From JBGPLH01 sp041486365 [NCBI: Thermodesulfobacteriota bacterium] (GTDB lineage Bacteria > JAUYMQ01): a stretch of DNA of 6,879 bases. The DNA is taken from NCBI GenBank assembly GCA_041486365.1, contig JBGPLH010000177.1, positions 1 to 6,879 of the forward strand, read 5' to 3'. Positions 1 to 5,337 of the stretch are shown one piece after another; position 1 is the stretch's first letter, and each line of letters opens with the position of its first letter. The notes beneath the pieces were generated by a model. The model was not told the DNA's origin and did no database searches. It worked only from the letters and a program-made list of their open reading frames with translations. A program made the position numbers and the translations under genes.

Positions 1-536
1 AGGTTGCGCGTGAGCAGCGACTGGGAGAGCTCCTTCAGGCTCTGCTCTTGCACCGTCGCCTCCACCGCGAGCCGATCCAGCTCGGACCGCATCTCGTCCC
101 GCAGGGCGTGCTCGACGTCATAGAGCGAGAAGGCCCAGCGTTCCTCATCCACGGTAGAGCCACCGATGCCGAACATCGGTGTCGGCGTCACGACTTCCCG
201 CTGCTCGTTCAGGTTCGCCATGGCCCGCACCTTCCGGTCGAGGGCCTGGATCTGGCCGAGACGGCCTTCCAGCTCCTTGATCCGGCTTGCGAAGAGCTCG
301 ATCTGCCCCTGCTGGGCCTCCGTGCGGGCCACGAGAGCCGAGCGCTGGGAGGCGACCTCCTCCAGACGGGAGTGATCCGTGATGTAGGCGTAGGCAGCGG
401 CACCGAGGAATGTGAAAGCGGCGAAGGCGCTCGCAAGAGCGGCGGGAAGAAGCAGGGCCGGGAACTGAATCCGGCGGACCCGGGCTTCCCCGTCGGGAAC
501 GATGAGGACGGTGTAACGCTTCCTGGTCGGCGGCAA
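1..536 (-). CDS. Membrane-anchored coiled-coil protein, N-terminal part (probably an M23-family peptidase), cut by window edge
   Basis: The first 178 residues are visible; the gene continues beyond position 1. I translated this frame by hand. It opens with a short basic cytoplasmic segment containing RKRYTVLIVPDGEARVRR (about residues 5-22). One hydrophobic helix follows at about 24-48, rich in Ala, Leu and Phe. From about residue 52 there is a Glu/Gln/Leu-rich coiled coil (for example IELFASRIKELEGRLGQIQ). A Gly/Pro loop (TPTPMFGIGGSTVDEERW) comes next, then more helix. This basic-TM-coiled-coil layout is typical of M23 (LytM/NlpD-type) envelope peptidases, whose zinc catalytic domain lies at the C-terminus. 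That domain is outside the window, so the peptidase assignment is inference; a catalytically dead or non-peptidase envelope scaffold is possible. I chose the TTG start at 536-534 because a purine-rich AGGGGGAGGGG ends 4 nt before it, a promoter lies just upstream, and no ATG precedes the transmembrane helix in frame. Confidence 0.72.
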   Translation of the reverse strand, partial: MPPTRKRYTVLIVPDGEARVRRIQFPALLLPAALASAFAAFTFLGAAAYAYITDHSRLEEVASQRSALVARTEAQQGQIELFASRIKELEGRLGQIQALDRKVRAMANLNEQREVVTPTPMFGIGGSTVDEERWAFSLYDVEHALRDEMRSELDRLAVEATVQEQSLKELSQSLLTRN

Positions 537-587
537 GAGGCCCCTCCCCCTGAGGGCTTCGTGGGCTGTCGTCCTGGGGTGGGCTGG

Positions 588-617
588 GTTGTACTCGATA
601 CGCGGTCAGGGTGTCAA
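588..617 (-). promoter_or_regulatory. Sigma70-type promoter for the membrane-anchored coiled-coil gene
   Basis: Read on the minus strand, a perfect TTGACA (612-617) is followed after 18 nt by TACAAC (588-593, 4 of 6 matches to TATAAT). It lies in the right orientation about 50 nt upstream of the TTG start at 536. This would give a leader of about 45 nt that contains the purine-rich ribosome binding site. An in-frame stop lies within the promoter spacer, so the coding sequence cannot extend through it. The perfect -35 in GC-rich surroundings makes this the best sigma70-like promoter in the window. Confidence 0.55.
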
Positions 618-692
618 GCGGCGCCCCTCCCGCGCTCCGGGCACCCCCTCTGCCCTCCAGCAGCGCTCCTCCCGGGACTCCTAGAATGATCA

Positions 693-712
693 TCGGCCCG
701 CAGCGGGGCCGA
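693..712 (-). terminator. Possible weak terminator hairpin downstream of recN
   Basis: A perfect 7-bp GC-rich stem (693-699 with 706-712) encloses a 6-nt loop. It lies about 75 nt past the recN stop on the minus strand and before the next gene's promoter. On the minus strand it is followed by TGATCATTCT, which contains T residues but is not a true U-tract. The position fits transcription termination of recN, but the tail is poor and the stem could be chance in GC-rich DNA. Confidence 0.25.
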
Positions 713-787
713 CTTGAGAGGATAGAACCGCTTCACGAACAGTGGGTTACCAGGGCGGCGATGACCCCGGCCCGGGACATTGGAGGC

Positions 788-2575
788 TCATGCCTGCCCC
801 CGGGGACCCGGCTTTGATCGGCTCAGCGCCGGCCGCTTCTCAGAGCCGATTCCCTTCCGGAGGTCGGCGCGTCCCGGCTCCGGCGACTCTGCCCTCGCGT
901 CCCGCGCTCCCCGGGACAGGAGGTCGCGCGCGTGCGCCCGGGTCGTCTCCGTGACCTGTGCACCTCCGGACATCCGGGCGATCTCCTCCACCCGGGCATC
1001 GCCTTCCAGCACCTCCACCCGCGCCACCGTCCTCGCCTTGCGCTGCTCCTTGATCACGCGCAGGTGCCAGGCGCCCCGCGCGGCGATCTGCGGGAGGTGG
1101 GTGATGCAGAGGACCTGGTGGCCGGCGGCGAGATCCGCGAGCCTTCGGCCCACCGCATCGGCGAGGCGCCCGCCCACCCCCGCGTCGGCCTCGTCGAAGA
1201 CGAAGGTCGTGGGAAGATCGCCGGCCGCGAGCACGTTCTGCAGGGCGAGCATGGTGCGGGCGAGCTCGCCGCCGGACGCCACCCGAGCAAGAGGGCGAGG
1301 CGGCTCGCCCGGGTTCGGGGAGAAGAGGAACTCGACCCGGTCCGCTCCCCGCTCGGTGAATCCCGGCGGGGGCGGCGGGCCCTCGTCGAAATGCACCTCG
1401 AAGAGAGCCTGCGGCATCCCGAGGGTGGTGAGCTCCTCCCGCACCTTCCGCTCGAGCGCCCGCGCGGCCTGGCGGCGAGCGGCCGAGAGCTCCCGCGCGC
1501 GCGCGCGCCCCTCCTCCTCCGCTTCCGCACAGCCCTTCTCGATCGCGGCGAGCCGCTCGTCATGTCCTTCCAGCAGCGCCAGCTTCTCCTCGGCAGAGCC
1601 CAGCGCTGCGAGCACGTCCTCGATCCCCGGGCCGTACTTGCGCGCGAGCCTGCGCAGCGTCTCCAGACGCGCGTCCACCTCGGCGAGCCGCTCCGGATCG
1701 AGCACCGCTTTCTCCGCGTAGTCGCGTAACTCCGCCGCGACGTCCTCGATCTCGCGCAGCGCCGCTTCCACCCGCTCCGCGCCCGCGCCCAAGCCCCGAT
1801 CCAGCCGGGCGCCCTCCCGCAAGGCGGCTGCCGCGCGCCCGAGGGCGTCGACCGCGGCCCCCTCGCCCGAGTAGAGCCCCTCTTCCGCGCCGGCCGCCAC
1901 CTCCGCGAGCCGCGCCGCATGGGCCAGGCGCGCGCGCTCCGCCACCAGACGCCCGTCCTCGCCGGGTTGCGGGTCGGCTTTCCGGATCTCGTCGACCTGG
2001 AAGCGAAGATAGTCAATCTGCCGAATCCGCTCCTCGACGGACAGACGAAGCGCCTCCCGCTCGCGCGCCAGCTCCCGCGCGCGTCGGGCGGTCTCCGCGA
2101 TCCCGGCACGGCGATCGAGCAGCCCCGCGGACCGGTCCAGGCAGTCGAGGTGGAACTCCCGGCGCAGAAGACGCTGGTGCTCGTGCTGGCCGTGAATCTC
2201 GACGAGCGCGTCCGTGATCTCCGCGAGCATCGCCTGCGTCACCGGGCTTCCATTCACCCAGGCCCTTCCCTTGCCGCCCGGGGCAACGCTCCGGCGCACG
2301 ACCATCTCCCCCGAGGCGTCCAGACCCAGCGCCTCGAGCTTTCCGCGCACGTCGGGCCGCCCGTCGAGACGGAAGACCGCTTCCACCACGGCGGCCTCAG
2401 CACCCGCGCGCAGCAGATCCGAGGCGGCGCGCCCGCCCACGACGAGCCCCAGCGCGTCGACGAGGATGGACTTCCCCGCCCCCGTCTCTCCGGAGAGCAC
2501 GTTCAGACCGGGCGCAAACTCAACCCGGAGATCCTCGATGATCGCGAGATCGCGGATCCTCAGCTCCTGGAGCAT
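788..2575 (-). CDS. recN: DNA repair protein RecN (SMC-like ATPase)
   Basis: RecN is a cytoplasmic SMC-family ATPase that acts early at DNA double-strand breaks, holding DNA together and assisting RecA. The 595-residue product begins MLQELRIRDLAIIED, the classic RecN N-terminus. It has the Walker A motif GETGAGKS (29-36), a long Glu/Arg/Ala-rich coiled coil in the middle, the ABC signature SGGEL (434-438), Walker B TTFVFDE (456-462) followed by ADAGVGG, and the switch-histidine region ITHLPQ (491-496). I chose the ATG at 2575 rather than the GTG at 2650 because family similarity begins exactly there; a weak GGAA lies upstream. The protein is about 40 residues longer than the E. coli one (about 553). 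The excess is largely a polar, Arg/Pro-rich tail (about 557-595) whose DNA contains a strong palindrome (817-850). The gene diverges from rarA. All motor motifs are intact, so it should be functional. Confidence 0.97.
   Translation of the reverse strand: MLQELRIRDLAIIEDLRVEFAPGLNVLSGETGAGKSILVDALGLVVGGRAASDLLRAGAEAAVVEAVFRLDGRPDVRGKLEALGLDASGEMVVRRSVAPGGKGRAWVNGSPVTQAMLAEITDALVEIHGQHEHQRLLRREFHLDCLDRSAGLLDRRAGIAETARRARELAREREALRLSVEERIRQIDYLRFQVDEIRKADPQPGEDGRLVAERARLAHAARLAEVAAGAEEGLYSGEGAAVDALGRAAAALREGARLDRGLGAGAERVEAALREIEDVAAELRDYAEKAVLDPERLAEVDARLETLRRLARKYGPGIEDVLAALGSAEEKLALLEGHDERLAAIEKGCAEAEEEGRARARELSAARRQAARALERKVREELTTLGMPQALFEVHFDEGPPPPPGFTERGADRVEFLFSPNPGEPPRPLARVASGGELARTMLALQNVLAAGDLPTTFVFDEADAGVGGRLADAVGRRLADLAAGHQVLCITHLPQIAARGAWHLRVIKEQRKARTVARVEVLEGDARVEEIARMSGGAQVTETTRAHARDLLSRGARDARAESPEPGRADLRKGIGSEKRPALSRSKPGPRGQA
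817..850. repeat. Nested palindrome inside the 3' end of recN
   Basis: Perfect 8-bp arms (817-824 and 843-850, ATCGGCTC/GAGCCGAT) enclose a further 4-bp stem (825-828 with 834-837). The element encodes RecN residues 576-587 in the non-conserved tail and lies 27 bp before the stop codon. The downstream minus-strand sequence has no U-tract, so a standard intrinsic terminator is unlikely. It could be an inserted palindromic repeat, an mRNA 3'-end stabilising hairpin, or chance in GC-rich DNA. No second copy is seen in this window. Confidence 0.5.
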
Positions 2576-2640
2576 CGACGTTCCGTTTCCGGGCAGGGAA
2601 TCATGAGGCGGGCCGGTGGCGAGAACCGGTTGCGCGATCA

Positions 2641-2669
2641 CGCTTACCACGAGGGGACGGGGGCATCAA
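2641..2669 (-). promoter_or_regulatory. Weak candidate promoter for recN
   Basis: On the minus strand, TTGATG (2664-2669) is followed after 17 nt by TAAGCG (2641-2646), which is preceded by TGG as in extended -10 promoters. The start would fall near 2634, giving a leader of about 59 nt before the recN ATG. The -35 matches 4 of 6 bases but the -10 is poor, so this is only the best candidate in the short divergent region. An inverted repeat CCGGT/ACCGG (2613-2617 and 2625-2629) lies just downstream of the proposed start and could be an operator or leader hairpin. Confidence 0.28.
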
Positions 2670-2707
2670 GCGCAAAGCCGCGCCGGCGTGCGCAAGCCCC
2701 CCGGGTC

Positions 2708-2716
2708 TGGTACGCT
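2708..2716 (+). promoter_or_regulatory. Extended -10 element for a leaderless rarA transcript
   Basis: TGG followed by TACGCT (2711-2716) resembles an extended -10 element and ends 8 nt before the rarA ATG. A start 6-9 nt downstream of it would coincide with, or fall 1-3 nt before, the start codon. No Shine-Dalgarno-like purine run lies in the 20 nt before the ATG, which agrees with a leaderless mRNA. No convincing -35 is visible. Confidence 0.4.
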
Positions 2717-2724
2717 CGCGCGCG

Positions 2725-4101
2725 ATGGATCTCTTCGAGAAAGCCGCCGAAGAACGCAGCGCGCGCATGGCGCCCTTGGCCGATCGCGTGCGCCCCCGGA
2801 GCCTGGCCGAGTTCGTCGGCCAGTCGCATCTTCTGGATGCCGGCGCGCCCCTGCGACTCCTGATCGAGGGCGGCGAGATCCCCTCGATGATCCTCTGGGG
2901 GCCGCCGGGCTCCGGCAAGACGACCCTCGCCCGCCTGATCGCGGAGGGCTCCGGGTGCCATTTCGAGTCCTTCAGCGCCGTGCTCTCAGGCGTGCGCGAG
3001 GTGCGCCAGCTCGTCGCCGAGGCCGCCGGGCGCCTGGGGCTCCACGGCCGCCGTACGGTGCTTTTCGTCGACGAGATCCACCGGTTCAACAAGGCGCAGC
3101 AGGACGCCTTCCTCCCGCACGTGGAGCGCGGGACGATCCTCCTCCTGGGCGCCACGACGGAGAACCCCTCCTTCGAGGTGAACAGCGCCCTCCTCTCCCG
3201 CTGCCGCGTCTTCACGCTCCACGCCCTGACGCAGGACGACCTGCGGAAGGTCGTGAATCGCGCCATGGAGGATCCGGGGCGGGGCCTGGGAGGCGCCCGC
3301 GTCACCCTGACGGACGACGCACTGGCGTTGCTCGTGTCGCTCGCCGACGGCGACGCCCGGCGCGCGCTCACGCTGCTCGAAGGAGCGGTCTCGGCGTGGC
3401 GGACCACCCGGTCTCCGGCGGAGCCCGTCGACGCCGAAGCCGTGCGGCAGGTGCTCGAGCGGGGGCCGCTGATATACGACAAGGGGGGCGAGTACCACTA
3501 CGACGTGATCTCGGCTTTCATCAAGAGCCTGCGCGGGAGCGATCCAGACGCGGCCGTCTACTGGCTGGCCCGGATGCTCGACGCGGGAGAGGATCCGGTC
3601 TTCGTGGCGCGCCGCATGGTCATCCTCGCATCGGAGGACATCGGGAACGCCGACCCCCAGGCGCTCCAGGTGGCGGTCGCGGCGACGGAGGCGGTGCGGC
3701 TCGTCGGGCTGCCGGAGGGGCGGATCCCGCTGGCCGAGGCCGCTATCTACCTCGCCTGCGCGCCCAAGTCCAACGCATCCTACGTGGCGATCAACCGGGC
3801 GTCCGAGACGGTACGGCAGCACGGCGCCCTTCCCGTCCCGCTCCACCTGCGCAACGCGCCGGCCCCGCTCCTGCGGGAGCTGGGCTACGGCGAGGGCTAC
3901 CGCACGCCGCACGACTTCCCCGGCCACTACGTCGCGCAGCGGTACCTGCCCGACAAGATCGCGGACGCGCGCTTCTACGAGCCGGGCCAGGAGGGACGCG
4001 AGCGGGAGATCGCGGAGCGGCTTTCGCGGTGGCGGGAGGAGGCGAAGAAAACCGGCCCGGGCGGCGGGACGCGCGCGCCGAAACCGTCACGCGGGAGCTG
4101 A
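2725..4101 (+). CDS. rarA: Replication-associated recombination protein RarA (MgsA family AAA+ ATPase)
   Basis: RarA is a cytoplasmic AAA+ ATPase related to clamp-loader subunits and eukaryotic WRNIP1/Mgs1. It acts at stalled or collapsed replication forks with SSB and RecA. The 458-residue product fits the family (E. coli 447). Visible motifs are the RPRSLAEFVGQSHLL box (about 23-37), Walker A GPPGSGKT (59-66), Walker B VLFVDEIHRFNKAQQDAF (112-129), sensor 1 GATTENPSFEVNSALLSRC (142-160) with R159 as the likely arginine finger, and sensor 2 GDARRAL (209-215). The C-terminal tetramerisation region contains YDKGGEYHYDVISAFIKS and ASEDIGNADPQAL. A short Lys/Arg/Gly-rich tail ends the protein. 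The ATG at 2725 begins the conserved N-terminus MDLFEKA, but there is no ribosome binding site ahead of it. It is divergent from recN and convergent with the cyclase gene. Confidence 0.97.
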   Translation: MDLFEKAAEERSARMAPLADRVRPRSLAEFVGQSHLLDAGAPLRLLIEGGEIPSMILWGPPGSGKTTLARLIAEGSGCHFESFSAVLSGVREVRQLVAEAAGRLGLHGRRTVLFVDEIHRFNKAQQDAFLPHVERGTILLLGATTENPSFEVNSALLSRCRVFTLHALTQDDLRKVVNRAMEDPGRGLGGARVTLTDDALALLVSLADGDARRALTLLEGAVSAWRTTRSPAEPVDAEAVRQVLERGPLIYDKGGEYHYDVISAFIKSLRGSDPDAAVYWLARMLDAGEDPVFVARRMVILASEDIGNADPQALQVAVAATEAVRLVGLPEGRIPLAEAAIYLACAPKSNASYVAINRASETVRQHGALPVPLHLRNAPAPLLRELGYGEGYRTPHDFPGHYVAQRYLPDKIADARFYEPGQEGREREIAERLSRWREEAKKTGPGGGTRAPKPSRGS

Positions 4102-4120
4102 TCCGGCTATGGGAAGAGGC

Positions 4121-4151
4121 CCGAAGCGCGCGCTCAGAGCACACCCTTCGG
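4121..4151. terminator. Possible shared terminator between convergent rarA and cyclase genes
   Basis: In the 63-bp gap between two convergent stop codons, CCGAAG (4121-4126) and CTTCGG (4146-4151) form a perfect 6-bp inverted repeat around a 19-nt loop. On the plus strand the T-containing TTCTATTT follows at 4163-4170, 11 nt beyond the arm. The long loop and displaced T-rich tail make this weak; position is the main argument. Confidence 0.25.
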
Positions 4152-4164
4152 CCGCCGGACGGTT

Positions 4165-5082
4165 CTATTTGGCCACGACGAGCTGGTTTCGACCCCGCTC
4201 CTTCGCCAGGAAGAGCGCCTCGTCCGCCTTGCGCACGAGATGGTCGACCGAGTCCACGTCCGGGTGCGGGAACACGATGAGACCGCCGCTCACCGTGAGG
4301 TGGATCGCGTTGCTCTCGAAGTTGAAGCGCGTCTGCTCGATCTCCTCCCGTGCCCGCTCCGCCACCGTCAGCGCTCCCTCGAGATCCGTGTTCGGGAGCA
4401 GCATCGCGAACTCCTCCCCGCCGTAACGGGCCACCAGATCGGGCTTGCGCGAGTTGCGCTTCAGGATCGCCGCCACCTCCACGAGGATGTAGTCCCCCGC
4501 CATGTGGCCGTACTGGTCGTTCACCCTCTTGAAGTAGTCGAGGTCGAACATCACGTAGGCCATCTTGAGATTGTACCGGCGGGATCGCAGGAACTCGAGA
4601 TCGAGCTTGTCGCGAAGGTGGCGCCGGTTGAAGACGTTCGTGAGCCCGTCCGTCACCGACAGCTCCGAGAGCCGCGCATTCTTGATCTTCAGCTCATCCT
4701 GGAGGCTCTTGATCTTGAGCTGCACTTTCACGCGGGCCACCAGCTCCCGCGTGTCGAAGGGTTTCACGAGGTAGTCCGACGCCCCCTGTTCCAGCCCCCG
4801 GATCTTGTTCTTCATGTCCTCCTCGCCCGTGAGGATGATCACGGGCACGTCCTTGAACTCCAGCCGCTTGCGCTTCATGAGCATGAACTTGAAGCCGTCG
4901 CAATGGGGCATGAGGAGATCGCAGAGGACCATGTCGACCTTGTGCTGGAGGAGGAACTTGAAGCCCCCGAGCCCTTCGCTCGCTTCGTGGAAGGTCGTGA
5001 AGAGGGACGCCTCCTCCAGCGCAGCCCGGATCTTCTTCCGGATGCTCTCCGAGTCGTCGATGATGAGGCAGGAATAGCCCAC
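4165..5082 (-). CDS. Response regulator diguanylate cyclase (REC-GGDEF)
   Basis: The product joins two GTP molecules into cyclic di-GMP in the cytoplasm, under control of a phosphorylated receiver. Of 305 residues, about 1-122 form a complete receiver: acidic pocket D9/D10 (LIIDDSES), phospho-acceptor D55 (VLCDLLMP), T85 (ILTGEED) and K107 (LVKPFD). A helical linker (about 123-142) leads into the GGDEF domain: DGLTNVFNRR (145-154), FDLDYFKRVND (179-189) with metal-binding D180, and the active-site loop GGEEF (221-225). RKPD (212-215) lies exactly five residues before that loop, so the RxxD product-inhibition site is intact and an active, feedback-inhibited enzyme is expected. The start is GTG at 5082; GGAGGAG (5093-5099) lies 10 nt upstream. 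No sensor kinase is adjacent. Architecture resembles PleD with one receiver instead of two, so I give no gene symbol. Lys, Phe and Met are more frequent than in the neighbouring proteins. Confidence 0.95.
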   Translation of the reverse strand: MGYSCLIIDDSESIRKKIRAALEEASLFTTFHEASEGLGGFKFLLQHKVDMVLCDLLMPHCDGFKFMLMKRKRLEFKDVPVIILTGEEDMKNKIRGLEQGASDYLVKPFDTRELVARVKVQLKIKSLQDELKIKNARLSELSVTDGLTNVFNRRHLRDKLDLEFLRSRRYNLKMAYVMFDLDYFKRVNDQYGHMAGDYILVEVAAILKRNSRKPDLVARYGGEEFAMLLPNTDLEGALTVAERAREEIEQTRFNFESNAIHLTVSGGLIVFPHPDVDSVDHLVRKADEALFLAKERGRNQLVVAK

Positions 5083-5092
5083 GGAAGGTGCA

Positions 5093-5133
5093 CTCCTCCG
5101 GTTCGCCCGGACCCGACGGCAATCGGGTACCCG
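5093..5133 (-). promoter_or_regulatory. Ribosome binding site and hairpin-rich leader of the cyclase gene
   Basis: The minus strand holds GGAGGAG (5093-5099) 10 nt before the GTG start. Immediately upstream are three small inverted repeats: 5097-5101 with 5107-5111 (5 bp, 5-nt loop), 5111-5116 with 5123-5128 (6 bp, 6-nt loop), and a 10-bp palindrome at 5124-5133. The first would pair the 5' bases of the ribosome binding site. The second and third overlap and so exclude each other. This could make translation structure-sensitive. No known riboswitch consensus is recognised. Confidence 0.35.
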
Positions 5134-5145
5134 GCGCTTCCCTTC

Positions 5146-5172
5146 TTTTCGGCCTGTTCGAGGGGGGGCTTA
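5146..5172 (-). promoter_or_regulatory. Sigma28 (FliA)-like promoter for the cyclase gene
   Basis: On the minus strand, TAAG (5169-5172) is followed after exactly 15 nt by GCCGAAAA (5146-5153). The known FliA consensus is TAAA-N15-GCCGATAA, so 10 of 12 defined bases match at the ideal spacing. The element is correctly oriented, and a start near 5138 would leave a leader of about 55 nt before the GTG. The seven consecutive C residues in the spacer are unremarkable for the consensus. This is consensus matching only; whether the organism is flagellated is not visible here. Confidence 0.42.
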
Positions 5173-5248
5173 AGGCAACCTTCCCGGGGCTTCATGGCGT
5201 CGTTTCATCCGCTCCGGGCCTGAAGAAAGCTACTTCGGCGGGCGGATT

Positions 5249-5271
5249 CCGGGGAGGCCACCGCCTCCCGG
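5249..5271 (-). terminator. GC-rich hairpin downstream of mgtE
   Basis: A 7-bp perfect stem (5252-5258 with 5263-5269, GGGAGGC/GCCTCCC) has a 4-nt loop. It extends by two more pairs past one bulged G to give 5249-5271. It lies about 65 nt beyond the mgtE stop on the minus strand and upstream of the cyclase promoter candidate. No U-tract follows on either strand, so termination would have to be U-tract-independent, or the hairpin serves another role. Confidence 0.35.
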
Positions 5272-5273
5272 GT

Positions 5274-5332
5274 CCGGCGTGTCACGAGGGACGGCCCTCT
5301 GCGGCGGCGGCCGGCCGAAACCGACACGCCGG
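5274..5332 (-). other. Three-stem structured segment in the mgtE 3' region
   Basis: A perfect 10-bp inverted repeat (CCGGCGTGTC at 5274-5283 with GACACGCCGG at 5323-5332) begins 5 nt after the mgtE stop on the minus strand. Its interior holds two further stems: 5286-5290 with 5295-5299 (5 bp, 4-nt loop) and 5305-5308 with 5314-5317 (4 bp, 5-nt loop). Together they could fold as a three-way junction. It may be an mRNA 3'-end structure or part of a transcription stop for mgtE. A small structured RNA is an alternative that the sequence alone cannot settle. Confidence 0.42.
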
Positions 5333-5337
5333 CCGTC

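Noticed and set aside
48-693. Open frames 48-689 (+) and 145-693 (-) at the left end
   Set aside because: Hand translation of the third minus frame gives a coherent membrane anchor plus coiled coil with promoter and ribosome site. The other frames have no such features.
618-787. A small gene or LexA box between recN and the left-end gene
   Set aside because: GAAC occurs twice (about 726-729 and 737-740) but as a direct repeat, not the inverted LexA arrangement, and short open frames here lack ribosome sites. Apart from the possible terminator I see nothing.
780-1721. Long plus-strand open frames antisense to recN (also 932-1729 and 1919-2863)
   Set aside because: They lie opposite a clear RecN gene in GC-rich DNA, their translations are low-complexity Arg/Ser/Pro/Ala runs without known motifs, and they have no ribosome sites. 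They are frame shadows.
2576-2650. Upstream GTG start for recN adding 25 residues
   Set aside because: RecN homology begins exactly at the ATG at 2575, and the extra residues would occupy the divergent promoter region.
2616-4280. A 554-residue plus-strand open frame over rarA and minus-strand frames at 2601-3482 and 2986-3927
   Set aside because: rarA has every family motif in its own frame. The alternatives are Arg/Gly/Pro-rich shadows without recognisable domains.
4240-5223. A 327-residue plus-strand open frame antisense to the cyclase
   Set aside because: The His/Val/Leu/Glu-rich translation has no domain features and mirrors the codons of the REC-GGDEF gene.
5083-5337. Cyclic di-GMP riboswitch (GEMM) before the cyclase
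   Set aside because: I looked for the conserved GEMM-I core and tetraloop/receptor pattern and did not find it. The hairpins present are described as unassigned structure.
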